This document shows, one piece after another, positions 46,200 to 58,010 of a DNA stretch of 64,000 nucleotides. The stretch covers positions 550,190 through 614,189 of the forward strand of contig JAAOMT010000494.1 of the NCBI GenBank assembly GCA_016748015.1, given 5' to 3'. The notes under the pieces were generated by a model. It ran no database searches. It was not told the DNA's origin and saw only the letters and a program-made list of their open reading frames with translations. Each line of letters starts with the position of its first letter. The first letter of the stretch is position 1. Source of the stretch: Geosiphon pyriformis. Taxonomy: Eukaryota > Glomeromycota > Glomeromycetes > Archaeosporales > Geosiphonaceae. The position numbers were made by a program, and so were the translations under genes.

Positions 46200-47560
46200 A
46201 CAACATTAAAAACTATTTGGAAACTCTTATCATGTCAGAAAATTGGTTTTTAAGTGAAAAACATTGATTACAAAATTAATTAAAACAATATTTCATACAC
46301 TACAACAAAATCTATTATTGAAATTGTAGAAATTCAACCAACCTACTTAAATTAATACAAGAAAACAAGAAAGAAACAATCTTTTACAACATGTATACAA
46401 ACTTCTTATCAGCACACTTGAAAAAAAATAGAACAATTCAAAAAACTCTTAAACATTATTTTTGGTCTTATATGCAAAAAGACATTTAACAATATGTAAA
46501 ATTTTGTAATAGTTGTCAAAGAAAAGAAAAAATTCACCTCACAGAATTTTTAAATCCAATCAAAGTTGAACAACTTTTTGACAGAGTTTGAATTAATTTA
46601 GTCGGACCATTATTTATCACAACCCAAGAAAATTGTTATATTGTAATTACAGTAGATTATCTTACCAAATGGTCTAAAGCTAGAGCCATTCAAAAAGTAA
46701 ATACAAAATCAGTAGCAAATTTCATCTATGAAGACATTATTTGTAGACATAGATTCCTAATTGAACTTTTATCTAATCAAGGAACACATTTTGTAAACAA
46801 CTTGATACAAAAAATTTGTGAATGATTCAATATTAAAAGACCTTTATTATCACCTTATTACTCTCAAACAAATGGACTTGTAGAACATTTCAACAGAATA
46901 TTGTGTAAATTCTTAGCCAAAGTCTTAACTAAGTTTAAGCAAAAATGAGATATATTTATTCTATCAATATTACTAATATACAGAACACTAAAACAAAATA
47001 CTATAAAACACATACTATTTGATATTACATATAGAAAAACAGCAATATTACCAATTAATTTTACAGTAGAAACATACCCAGTACAACCAATTAATGAAAA
47101 AAACTTTTAAAAAACATTTCAAAGAAGAGCCTACATCTTTTTTAGTATACTAAAAGAAAAAAAATGAATAGCAGTCATTCATATTAAACATTTTCAAGCT
47201 CAACAAAAAAAAAGACATGACAACAAATTGCCACTAGTTATTAACAAATTTAAAGTTGAAAATAAAGTTTTCTTATATAAAACTAAGACTAAAAAACAAT
47301 AGAGTAGAAAATTTGAACATAAATAGGATGGACCATTTTATATTCACAAAATATTAGTCAATAGATTATATAAGTTAAGACTTAATGACAAAGTACTAGC
47401 AAAAGTTGCACATGGAGATCAATTAAAATACTATTATTTCAGAAACAATTCTGAACCATTAATTCTACAAATTAATATACATTCCTCTTTAATTAATCCT
47501 GAAAATATTTCCCGAAATTTAGAACCAATAGTTATAATAAAACAACAACCAAACTTGAAT
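46200..47560 (+). pseudogene. Element A integrase, two catalytic Asp changed to Asn
   Basis: HHCC remnant (NSCQRKEKIHL near 46515), INLVGPLFI (near 46590; D to N), LLSNQGTHFVNN (near 46765; D to N), GLVEHFNRILCKF (near 46875; E kept), then FKVENKVFLYKTK in the C-terminal domain. Confidence 0.82.
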
Positions 47561-47599
47561 ACTTAATTCAATATTTTTACAATAATCCTTTTAAAAATA

Positions 47600-48440
47600 C
47601 ACAAAACATAAAACAAAAATAATAAATAATTACAAGAAACATTCAAACTTAAAAACAAATAAAAATCTATACCCAAAAATTATTTTTTTTATTTTTTTTC
47701 AAAAATTTATTTATTAGTTAGTCATTTTATTATGATTATTTTCTAAAATATTCAACAAATATCCCAAAAATTAATGTTAGTCTTGAAAACACTTCTTAAT
47801 TTATTTATAATAATTAATGAAAGTCAAATTAATTACATTCAAAAAAAAACCACAGCCTTAGTAGTAAACAATTCACAAAATTATCACTCTTATAGAAAAA
47901 ACATAAGAAATTATTCTGGAAGTTAACTACCAGAACTTTTAAAGCAAGCTTTAAAAAAAACCTCTTATTTGCTCCTATTAATATTTTACCAAGTGCCACA
48001 ATTCAACAAAAACTTTTACTATTTCTCAATAAACAAAATAATGAACATACTCTTATTTATAGATATTTTCATGTTGGAAAAACACTTCATGAATAAAAAC
48101 TAGAACTTAAAGCAACAAACATTACTCCTAAAGCTATACAAAAACAAATTCACAATGAATTCAAGACAGCAGCTAGACCAACAAACATTCACTACAAACT
48201 GAAAACAGCTTTTAGACTCTACAACTTATTTAATATTTGTGAAAATATCCTACAAAATTCAATACTTCACACAATAAAAATTCAATATATTGGAAAGCTC
48301 ACAGAACTGAAATTTTAACAATTTTCAGACCAAATTACTATTATTATTTTGGATCACTATCTTAATGTTACAGATAGTGCTTGGACTTTAACAGAGCTTA
48401 GTTTTGAGAAGGAGATTATGTTACCAATAGAATTTTAGCT
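47600..48440 (+). pseudogene. Element A extra ORF region
   Basis: After integrase a frame with few stops runs from about 47700, then in another frame from 47990: FLNKQNNEHTLIYRYFHVGK, LELKATNITPKAIQKQIHNE, LKTAFRLYNLFNICENIL. This is longer than ORF3 in B and C and includes an apparently helical C-terminal segment that I do not see there. I recall similar Y-x-x-G-x-x-L ... A-x-K-I-Y-x-L-F segments in repetitive AM-fungal ORFs, which is recollection only. Confidence 0.45.
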
Positions 48441-49059
48441 ATTAATTAGCATAAAATTACCTTTATAATTTTTATTATTAATTAGTATATATTATTATCA
48501 TTTCAATTATCACTTATTATTTAATCAAATTATCAAATATTATCATTCAATTAATAATTCAATTTGTACTATAGAAATTAAGATGATCAAATTACACAAT
48601 ACTCTGAACCATTTAATATTCAAAAATTCGCCGAAATTAACAAGAATTGGCTAAAATAATTAATAGTTTGTAGAAATAACTTGTAGTTTGCCAAAATATA
48701 TCTTTAGTTTGCCAAAATTATAGCAAAAAAAAAATGCAAGTTCAAAGACTAGTACTATAACAAGTTGTATAAAAAAAGAGCTTCTCTTTTCAAGAAAATA
48801 TATCTTATTTTAAATATCTTAATTAGAATAAATCATCTTTTATACTTCCTTAAAAAATCAAATAAAAATCAAATATTTCAAAAATCAAATCCTTAATTAT
48901 TATATTTGAAATTCACAAAGACCCAACTACCAATTTCAATAATCTGTTAGTGACTTTAGGTCTGAATAGAAAACGTTTTCTTTGTTAGAATTCTATTTTT
49001 TTACATTTTTTTTATTTTTTCTTTCTTTTTTTATTATAATTATTAGGGTAGCTTACAGA
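48441..49059. other. Unassigned AT-rich segment before the element A 3' LTR
   Basis: About 620 bases with no readable frame. A TGTTACAGAT string at 48367 just upstream looks like an LTR start of the B type, but no matching end or array follows, so I do not call an LTR. It is probably 3' untranslated sequence of element A. Confidence 0.4.
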
Positions 49060-49349
49060 TGAGATTTCTGTAAAAAAGTTGACTTTCATAACAAAATAAC
49101 TACACATTTTTAGTAAGTTTCTGGGTGAACAATTTTTGGAAAAGAGTTAATATTTACTACAACATAATTATATAAAGTAACTGATACAGAATTGGCCATT
49201 CCACTTATAAGTCCAGCAGTTCAAATTATAAAAAATAATTTAAAGATAAATTCAATTATTAAAGATTTAACTACTTCCAAAAAACGTAAATTCACAACAA
49301 GCAGACATTAACAACATTTAAAAAAAGAGACCAAAAATTTTCTAATAGA
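49060..49349 (+). repeat. Element A 3' LTR
   Basis: See the 5' copy at 19964-20253 for the shared blocks. The right end is ambiguous (TAATAGA against GGTAACA in the partner). Confidence 0.82.
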
Positions 49350-50640
49350 CATATTAACTAGATTTTTTTTTTAAAAAAAAGAACTACAGAAGTATTTAAG
49401 AGAATTTTATTTTTATTTTTACTTAGAAACTTGATTTTTCTTAAAAATATGCCTAATGTCTTTTTGGTTACCAATTTAAGTCTTTTAGACATCTGGTCTA
49501 GATTGTTTTTATTTAAAATATTTTCTTTATTATAATACTGGTTTTTTCCACTAAAAACTCTTTTTTTATATTAATATTATTAAATTCAGTAGTATTATTG
49601 ATCTTAGATCTTTAAAAACAATTGACTACTTCTTTAGTAAATAATTTTTTATTATTAATAATACTATTTTTTAAAACATCATTTTTTCTTTTTTTTTAGA
49701 AAAAATGTTTTTGTTAATAATATCAGAGCCAAAAATTCTGGCAGATTTTTTTATAATAACAACATTAAAACCAACTATAATCTTATAGTCAAGCAAAAAT
49801 AGTTTAGATTTATCAAACTGAATAATATATATTAACAATTAAAAAAACTTTTTTTATCAAAATTAAGACTCTTTAATAATTATTGGAATAAATAAAAGAA
49901 AAAGTTTTTATATTAAAAATATACTTTTTTGTTTTTATTGTAATATTATCTTACAAGTTTGAAAATAAATTAATAAAAATTATTTGTTTATTTTTAAAAA
50001 AATCAAAAAGCTAAATTTTAAAAATCTTGGTTTTTTTAATAAATATAATTAAAAATATTTTTTTACTAATATGCAAATATATTTTTCAACAAAAATAAAT
50101 TTAGCAAAACTATTTGGTTAAATATTAAATTAATATAAAAAACAATCAACCAATTCAATAGCTTATTAAAATTTAACAGTTTTTATTAACAACAACATTA
50201 AACAACAAATTTATAATCTTAATTATTCAAGTTTGTTTTGTTTAAGATATGATTTTGTAAAAATATTAAATTATTTATTTTTCTGTTTTATGAATAAATT
50301 AGTAAAAAAAATAATTTTTAAAAAATGTGTTAAGATTACATTTTCTGTAGTTCTACAAATGCTTTTTAATATGTGTAAAATAAAGGGCATTTAAACAGCA
50401 ATTGCCAAAAGTTTCATTTTTGATAATAGTTTTTTGAATTTAAAACAAATTGATATTGCTGTTGTAATGTAAATTTTGTTTGTGGTTTGTAGTGGTTTAC
50501 AGAAAGCTGATTTGGCTGCCAAACTCGAAACTATAAACGAAATGTAAAAAGAAAGGTTTGATTAGTAGTGCTGGTTTTTGTAGTTTCTGATGTTAGGAAA
50601 TTAATAATTGTAGTTAATGTCTTTGTTTCTGATCTCGAGC
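49350..50640. other. AT-rich intergenic stretch between repeats and genes
   Basis: Poly-A/T-rich DNA with no frame or repeat terminus visible. From about 50390 the base composition begins to rise toward that of the genic part, and CG dinucleotides reappear near 50525 and become common after 50635. Confidence 0.55.
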
Positions 50641-50666
50641 CATTCGGTTTCGTGGGTAGCTGGCTC

Positions 50667-50693
50667 TGATCGGCTCGGGTGGCCGATCACGTG
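50667..50693. promoter_or_regulatory. Inverted repeat and CACGTG box upstream of PUS1
   Basis: TGATCGGC (50667-50674) and GCCGATCA (50682-50689) are perfect inverted 8-mers around a 7-base loop. They overlap CACGTG (50688-50693), which is followed by TGATCAC. CACGTG is the classical E-box bound by fungal bHLH factors. The site lies 70 bp before the first ATG, a plausible promoter position. Confidence 0.4.
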
Positions 50694-50762
50694 TGATCAC
50701 GCCTATTTTCAGTTTGTGTTGGGTCAAACCAGTTTTTAGCTCACGTTACTTGTAATGAAAAA

Positions 50763-53310
50763 ATGGTGATCACTATCATCTCCTCCCTAAGATTTTCAAC
50801 AAAAAAGTTTAATTCAATTTATTTGAGAATCTCTGAAAAGGGAGTCAGATTTCGGAGAAACATGACAACACCTGTATCCCCAAAGATCGAGACGTTTCAG
50901 AGTGAGGGAATTGTTAGTCGCAAGTGTTCCCATCAACGGCTGGGCAACTCTGAAGACTCAAAACCTGCACTTGAAACAACCTCAGCACCTGTTGATGTCC
51001 GCCCAGCCAAAAAGCGATTTACTACAGCAAAGGACCGAAGAGAACATCTTGAAAAGAATTTCGGTAAAAAAGTAGGACCTCATGAGTCCTACATCCCTGG
51101 GTATCAAGGCAAAGCATGGGATAAAAAAAATGATAGCTCTAAAAATGATGCTGATCAAGCTGAAGCCAGCGAAAAAGAAGCGCGAAAGCCAAAAAGAAAA
51201 GTGGCAGTTATGATTGGATATTGTGGAACTGGTTATCAGGGATTGCAAATGTAAAACATTTTAATTTACATTTTCTGAATCATATTTTGCTACTGAAGGC
51301 CAATATATATTAGATATATTAATTTTAGGAAATGAATTTGGCAGAAATCCAGGCGCTAAAACAATTGAAGAAGAAATTTTCAAAGCATTTGTTGCCGCTG
51401 AAGCTATTTCACAGGATAATTCTAAAGATCCTAAAAAAGTGAGTATAGCTTAAATACTTCAGTGGAATCTTTGGGGTATTTATCAATATGTCAGAATTGA
51501 TTTCGATCAAATCAATTTTATTTCTAGGTTGGTTTGATGCGAGCTGCGAGAACAGATAAGGGTGTGCATGCTGCTGGCAATGTTATTTCGTTAAAGATAA
51601 GTTTCCATTTTAACATTGCTTGAGATCTTTGACAAAAAAATAAATTTTATGATATTCAACAATGCGATTTGGCAGTGATATCTGATATAGACCTCATTTT
51701 ATTCTTTTCGGTTAATTTTTAACATTCAATCTTATTCTATCTGTGGCTTGCTACTTTTGATTATTTTACTTAATAACTGAAGATCCAAATCTAGTTCAAA
51801 AAGTCAACGAAAATCTTCCAGAACAGATCCGCATGTGGGGTATTTATGAATATTAAATTATTTCTTACGAGCTATGCACAATCCATTATTTATTGAAATT
51901 TTTATATGGAAAAATTAGGATTCTCGAAAGTGATAAAATCATTCCACTCGAAAACACTTTGCGACTCTCGTCGTTATGAATACCTCATCCCAACACACGT
52001 CTTCCAACATCACCCGCTTCCGGCTGTTGCGCCAAACACACCTTCTATGTCAATGGAATCACAACTTAATCTCACGCTTGTTTCCCAGATAGAAACTATT
52101 TCCAGGTCAATAGAATTAGAACTCAATTCTAAAACACTAAATATGGGATCTGCAGGAGCACCATCTTCCCTAACAAGTGGCGATTCAATAGACCATATTT
52201 CATTAGAAGACATTCCGGTTGCCACAGTAGAGGAAATGATTGAAAAGCGAAAATATCGTATCTCTAGTGAAACTTTAGAGATGGTGAGAAAAGGATTCAA
52301 AATGTTTGAAGGGACACATAATTATCATAATTATACATTAGGTCGAGGATTTAAAGAAAGGAGCTGTTATAGATACATTATTTCCTTCAAAGTGAGTGGG
52401 CATTTCATATATTCAAAGGCATATACTTTGAGTATTTTATTTTTAATACATCTATTCTTTAATTTGGTTACTGGTCAATCCCTAGGTAAGCGACCCAATG
52501 ATGATCAAAGATACAGAATGGTTAAGTCTTAAAGTCCACGGGCAGTCCTTCATGCTGCATCAAATCCGTAAAATGGTTTGTTAGTATCAATCAAATAATA
52601 TTTAAAGTTTCTTTTTTTTTAATATTTTTCTAATATTTTTTTGTTAACCAGCCATCATCGTGTTGTGTGTACGAAGTGAAACTCCTTTATCACTTGTTGC
52701 TAAAACATTTGAATCCGTCTGTATAAATATTCCAAAGGCGCCGGCATTAGGATTATTACTTGAATCGGTAATTGTCATATTGACTGTTCTTGCTTGAACA
52801 AATTGGAAGTCAACTTTTGCGATAGAAATTAACGAAAAACCTCTTAGCCCGTGTTTGATTCGTATAATAAGAAAGCCATTGAACTTAAAAAAAATGTAGT
52901 CGATTTCGTACAGTATCGGGTAAGTTGAATTTCCATGCTTGCAAAAAGTTTTTCCCACACTTTTTTTGGGTTTAAAAATTTTTTGCACAGGAGAAAATCG
53001 ATAACTTCAAAGAAAAATTCATTTATTCTCAAATTTTCGATGTTGAATTATCTGAGAACACGTAAGTAATCATGATAGAAAGTTTCAAATTTCCCTTAGA
53101 AATTAAATTATACTTCTGAACAAACAATATAGGTTTCAAAATTGGCTGAATATTATCGATTACCATACTGCGCGTGACTATGGATATTTAAATACAGAAG
53201 GAATCATCCCAGACAATGCAATTGTGGTGACTGGACAGAAAAGTCAAAAGGGTAAAAGAGTTGTTCTACTTGATGACGATGATGATGATAGTGGTGAAGG
53301 TGAGATCTAA
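50763..53310 (+). CDS. PUS1: tRNA pseudouridine synthase, Pus1/TruA family
   Basis: Converts uridines to pseudouridine in tRNAs and other RNAs. Ten exons reconstructed: 50763-51250, 51345-51438, 51528-51600, 51783-51839, 51919-52391, 52486-52579, 52652-52767, 52848-52919, 52991-53061, 53133-53310 (571 codons plus stop, frame kept across every junction). Visible features: VAVMIGYCGTGYQGLQINPG at the start of the catalytic domain (about 148-167); AARTDKGVHAAG with catalytic Asp near residue 204; GQSFMLHQIRKMV near 400-412; and INIPKAPALGLLLESPVF followed by the eukaryotic Pus1 tail, ending in an acidic Asp run. A Ser-rich insertion of about 80 residues lies between the PTHVF strand and the YRIS helix. 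Two in-frame starts exist: 50763 gives a basic N-terminus free of acidic residues for 24 positions (mitochondrial presequence-like), and 50862 (MTTPVSPK) would give a nuclear/cytosolic form. Confidence 0.9.
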
Positions 53311-53595
53311 TCTAGAAAATTCTTTGAGATTATGGGTTTCATATATTCTTTCTTTTACAGTAGAGTATATAAGGATTTTGTTTTAGAAAAACTACTTGTA
53401 TATTCCTTTGGTTAATGCTAATTGATTTAAAAAATACGGTTCGACTAAAGTTAAACTTCCGATCCCACTCGCTTGAAAATGTTTGTCGAAATATCTGAAA
53501 TAAACGATAATAAACTCTACATAGTTTAATTGAAATTTCTAGAATTTACGAGGATAAATTCTCTCTCCAAATTCCTTGACTTTCAAAGTTCCGTT

Positions 53596-56500
53596 TTATG
53601 GTGGAGTATTCCCCCCAGCTAGTGCTGTATCTGTTGTTTGTGACGTAACCGACTCCTGCTGCCTCTCTACGCTTGAATGACTGTTTCCACTATCACTACT
53701 TTCCCCCTGTATTACAGTTTCCTCATCGTTGAATTCTTCTGGTACGTCATCGGTATAAGCATCCATATAAATATTGTCGTATACAGGTTGTGATTTTTCA
53801 TCAAATTCCTCATCACTATCACCGAATGCGGCAAAAACCTCACGAGAAGTCAAAAATTGCTTCTCACCACTCGATGGTATTAAATCTTCGCCTCCGATGA
53901 GTCCGTCATCTTCAGAAAGCGCGGCAAATTCGTAATCTTTCATAGTTTTCTTACCCCAATTTTTCTTAATCAGGTATGCTAAAGCAGCAAAAATCAATGC
54001 TATTGCCATGCCGGAAGCAGCGTAAGTCCAAACTTTTTTGGTGGCAACTCCAGTATTGACAATATCAGGAACTTGAGATATTAATGGCGTTCCATTCGAT
54101 GTGGTTATAGGTGTTACGTTTGTTGGAGCTACAATTTTTATTGGAGTTACAATTGTTGTTTGTGGTGGAATGGTTGATGAGGGGACGAAAATTGTTTCTG
54201 AGGTTTGATTCTTCTGTTCACCCCAAAATGTTATTTTCCAGTCGATGAAAACACCCCATTCGTTAGGATTATTGCGGTCTCTGACTTGAATTGTCCAACC
54301 TCCAATCGGAGACTCATCCCTAATAAAAAATTTCAAATTCAATACGGAAGGCATTTCAAATCATCTTGAAATGATAATTTCCGAATAAATTACTTGCCAG
54401 TGTTTAACCGTCATTAATGTCCAATCAGATAAACCTGCTCTGTGTGAGTCAAATCGCCTTGGGGCGGCTAATTTTGACCGAACCAGTTTTGGACTTATCA
54501 AATCAACTTCGATATCTCCCCGACGAGTGTGGTCAATATTGATGATGACAGTGATATGCTCTAAACGAGCGAAATTGGCTCTATCAAGATGCTCTTGAGT
54601 GATCTCAATAGATTCAATTATTCCCTCCTCAGTCATAGGTATACGTTTTCTCACTGTCATAACATCAGATTCTACTGAAACCTGAGGTCCAAGATTTTTG
54701 TACGTTCTTGCATTTTTGACGATTTTGTAAGCGTCTAACTTCCCATAACCAAACTTGTGGCTAAAGTATCGGCCTGCTGCTGTCATTGCCCAATCGTCGT
54801 CTCCGAGATCAAATGGCACCGCACTCATTAGAGCAAGATATTGCATGTCTCGCCATGTGAGATCGGGACTATAATATTTTAAGATAAAATGGGTAAATAA
54901 ATTTATAAAAATTAGACAAGACAAAATATTTACCGAATTTCCAAAACAAGGGCAAATATTCCTGCTGCAATTGGAGCAGCAGCAGAAGTACCTCCATGCG
55001 TATCAGAACATGTTCTAGAACCGACGTCAGTTGTATACTAGTAATAAAAACAGAACGAATTAGTTTGATTTTAAATCAAATTCTGAATAAAATTTTTTGT
55101 AACCTACGATAAAACTTCCTCCTCCACTGCTATAAGTGGTCACTAATAGAGCTGAACATTTCTCAGAATAAAATGGATGGCCACCATTCCGATCAACTGC
55201 ACCAACAGTGATTGTATAAATACTGTTTGTATATCCATCGAAGTTACAATTATCGTCATTGGCTCCACCATTTCCCGAAGCAAAAACAAAAAGGCTTCCC
55301 TTTCCTCCACGACCATTGTTGATGCCTTCATGAATTGCTTTCAGAATTAAACCATGAGGAGCTTCGACAGATTGACCGTCATCAGGAGGACCCCAGCTGC
55401 ACGAATAAATATGATTTTGCTGATACCCATAATTGAGGGCTTCAGCTTCGTCAATATCAGAAATTTCAGCAGATAAAATTCGAATTCCTTATTCGAGAGA
55501 GCGATTTTTATTTGGATATTAGTAAGTGTTTAAAAATACTGAAATGGATTTTCTGCAATGCTATATGTGATATTATTACCAGCAACCTTCGCATCCCAAG
55601 CGATTCCGACACCACAAACATCGTTGCGTACTGCGGCAATTTCCCCGGCACATCTTGTTCCGTGTTGATCATCAGAAAGCCGTGGCCTTGGCATTGGATT
55701 ATGATCATTAAAATCATATGATCCTTCTGCAAACTTTTTGCAAATAAATAAAATTTTGGTATGCCAACCTCATTTTAGTTCAAAATTGAATTAAATCGAT
55801 AAAAAAACTCCTCTCTTGTGACTTACGTAATTATCCCTGAGATCTTCACTATCCATATCAAGACCGTCATCGAGAAGTGCAACGACAACACCTTTGCCCG
55901 TTATACCTTGAGGAAAAAACATATTTTGCGAAATTAATATACAAAAACAACCTAAGCAAAAGATCTTTGAAGATTAATTTTTTACCTTCTCTCCATACAC
56001 CTGTAACATTTATGTCATTTCCACGTTGCACCGTGTTGTGCTGTAAATTAACGTTTAAATTATGCAAAATATTACTTAAGTGTTTTTAACAGCAGCTCGA
56101 TGTATATTGATTAAAAATTTGAAATTGTAAAACACGAAATGTTCAAATCAAGTATCAAACTTACTAAATGCCATTGATATTTGAAACCAGGATCAGATAT
56201 TCCAAAACTTTGAGCAAATGCCTCATCATTCTGAGGATACGCGTTCCATCCACCATTTGGTACAGGAATTTGGGGCGGGGCCGCCAACGGTATTCTTTTG
56301 TGTAATTTACGTAATTTTTGCTTTTCTACAGAAATAATCCCGTCAATCGACCTCTTGACAAACCGTCGACGATTCTTTCTGAGATGGTTCCATCGAGCTA
56401 TTACATGGTCACCGTCGACATTTTTAGAAGAAACTCCTCGCTTATTTAGACGCGTAAGGGATATTTTCGGTGAACTAAATAAGTGGTGGTTGACGAGTTG

Positions 56501-56722
56501 TCCAATAGTGCCTTCATAGGTAATGTTCAACAGTTTACCAACTTCACTTGGTGAGTATAGAGAATCGTCCAACACTTCTATAGCATAATAAGAGTACTTT
56601 ACATAGTCTCTTTTTTTGAATACTTTCGAACCGCCCTCAAGTAAAGCTGATCGAGCAGAGATTGCGAAAAGAACGTTTAGAAACAGTGATATAAAGCAAA
56701 AGAGCGAAATCCATGGAGCCAT
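53596..56722 (-). CDS. KEX2: Kexin-like proprotein convertase (subtilisin family)
   Basis: Late-Golgi serine protease that cuts secreted precursors after Lys-Arg. Eight exons (minus): 56165-56722, 55986-56040, 55827-55906, 55580-55733, 55108-55487, 54934-55037, 54398-54868, 53596-54319; 841 codons plus stop. Signal peptide about 1-23; prodomain ending at a dibasic site LHKR (140-143). The catalytic triad is Asp217 (LLDDGLD), His255 (DQHGTRCAGEIAA) and Ser427 (THGGTSAAAP), with oxyanion Asn355 (ASGNGG). The D-to-H (38) and D-to-S (210) spacings equal those of yeast Kex2. A P domain follows (about 450-625), then a Thr/Pro-rich stalk, a transmembrane helix (about 697-718), and an acidic cytosolic tail with tyrosine motifs (YEFAAL, VYDNIYMDAY) fitting TGN retrieval. 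The intron at 54320-54397 uses a GC donor (GCAAGT). Confidence 0.95.
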
Positions 56723-57013
56723 GTCAAGGCTTCAGACTTTCAGATGTATTCTTATTCAGATGTATTCTTATTTTGCCAAAAAGTATGAGCATCAAGGGAA
56801 AATCAAAAAATCTGAACCAAGTTCGGGCGCTCTTGAAGGGAATGAACGCTATGCTGGCTGTGTCTTGTAATACCCTGTTACAGGATATTTTAGGTATTTA
56901 TTTGGAAGGCTTTTATTCGCTATTATAATCGTTCTAATATTTGGAGATCTAAATATAGTGCGAGATTTGATCACAGCCATGTATGACTTTGTTAGTCACT
57001 TGATAATGATTTT

Positions 57014-58010
57014 TCAGGGATTAATATCACTTTGATCTTTCTTATTTTTTTCTTCATCAAGCATCAACTTTCTTAAGATATCTTCGATATTCCCAGTTGC
57101 GAGATCCTGTCTCATAAACACAATTCTTGGAGGTCTTTTTACGTACATCCTCTTCTTGATTATTTCACGTAGTTGTGACTGGTAGACCCTCATCGTTTGT
57201 TCAATGTCCGCCTGTTTTTTAATTGATTAAAGAGATTGCCAAAAAATTTTTCAAATTTTGAAAAGCAAGTCTCAAAACTTACCTCTCGAACATTCCGATC
57301 TGGAATTGGCCTCCAGTAAATTTGTGCTGACCTCAGATCAACCGATGCTGTAATCTATATAGAATCTCAACAATGAAAAGACCATCTGGATATACATAAT
57401 AAACGAACGAATTTCGAAAATCTTCATACATTTGTAATTTTCATATAAGATGGTCCTAATAATGGGCTTGGCAAAATATCGAAACACTTCCTAAGTGCGC
57501 GAGATACGCGCTGCGTAATTATTTCTTGTCTTCGGGTAATAATAGCATTTTGCTTATTTTCAGTTTCTTTTTCATCTTTGTTTTGATTCTTTAAACTGGC
57601 AGAAGGTAGATTAGGTTCATATCCCAGGCTTCTTGCTCCAATTATTTTTGTTGACTGAAATTAAAGGCGTTCTCCATTATTTATAGTTAAAGAGCCGAGA
57701 TCTTGCGAAAAAGAAACTCCCGAAAATAAAGGTTGAAAACCTGTTTTTTGGCCAGGCGTGCTTCTTTCTTTAAAATACGTATAGGCTTTTTAATGAAGTG
57801 AATATACTTCCCTGGAATGAAATGAGTATGAAGGACATCAAGATAATCTGATAAATCTGTTTTCTTTACTATGGGGTTTGCTAAATTTTCAGTTTTTGGT
57901 GAAAATCCGCTTCCAGTTTTTGATGAGTATTGACGTTCAAAATGAAAAGATTTTGCGAAAAGGCTTGCAAATTTTGAGCCTTGCCGCATCAAGATAGAAA
58001 TTTGCACCAT
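57014..58010 (-). CDS. RBFA: Ribosome-binding factor A-like protein, probably mitochondrial
   Basis: Four exons: 57741-58010, 57430-57654, 57283-57354, 57014-57211; 254 codons plus stop, all junctions GT-AG and in frame. The N-terminus (MVQISILMRQGSKFASLFAK...) is rich in Ser, Arg and Lys without early acidic residues, as in mitochondrial presequences. The middle part reads R-Q-E-I-I-T-Q-R-V-S-R-A-L-R-K-C, then I-T-A-S-V-D-L-R-S-A-Q-I-Y-W and QLREIIKKRMYVKRPPRIVF. This is the helix, SPDL-strand and R-x-P-x-I-x-F layout of the RbfA KH-like fold. RbfA helps small ribosomal subunit maturation. I assign the family from this pattern only; other small KH-like mitochondrial proteins remain possible. 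Its start faces the LRR gene across 53 bp. Confidence 0.62.

Larger units (their letters stand above)
19964..49349 (+). mobile_element. Element A: Ty3/Gypsy-type LTR retrotransposon, interrupted by B and C
   Basis: Short LTRs (about 290 bp) at 19964-20253 and 49060-49349 flank about 9 kb of own sequence, with 20.2 kb of B plus C inserted at 25131-45374. Left of the break RT reads to the palm motif and T-Y-L-I-H-L. Right of it the frame continues with KAELKLN, FLRHIVSKN, RNase H, integrase and an extra ORF. Protease, RT and integrase active sites are all mutated. This is the oldest and most AT-shifted of the three nested elements. The 3' LTR end is uncertain by a few bases. Confidence 0.85.

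Noticed and set aside
48367-48450. Possible solo LTR starting TGTTACAGAT
   Set aside because: Similarity to the B LTR stops after about 10 bases and no end or duplication was found.
51252-51335. Acceptor at ...TTTTAG (51328) for PUS1 exon 2
   Set aside because: It gives an immediate stop; the acceptor at 51344 restores the expected GLQINPG sequence.
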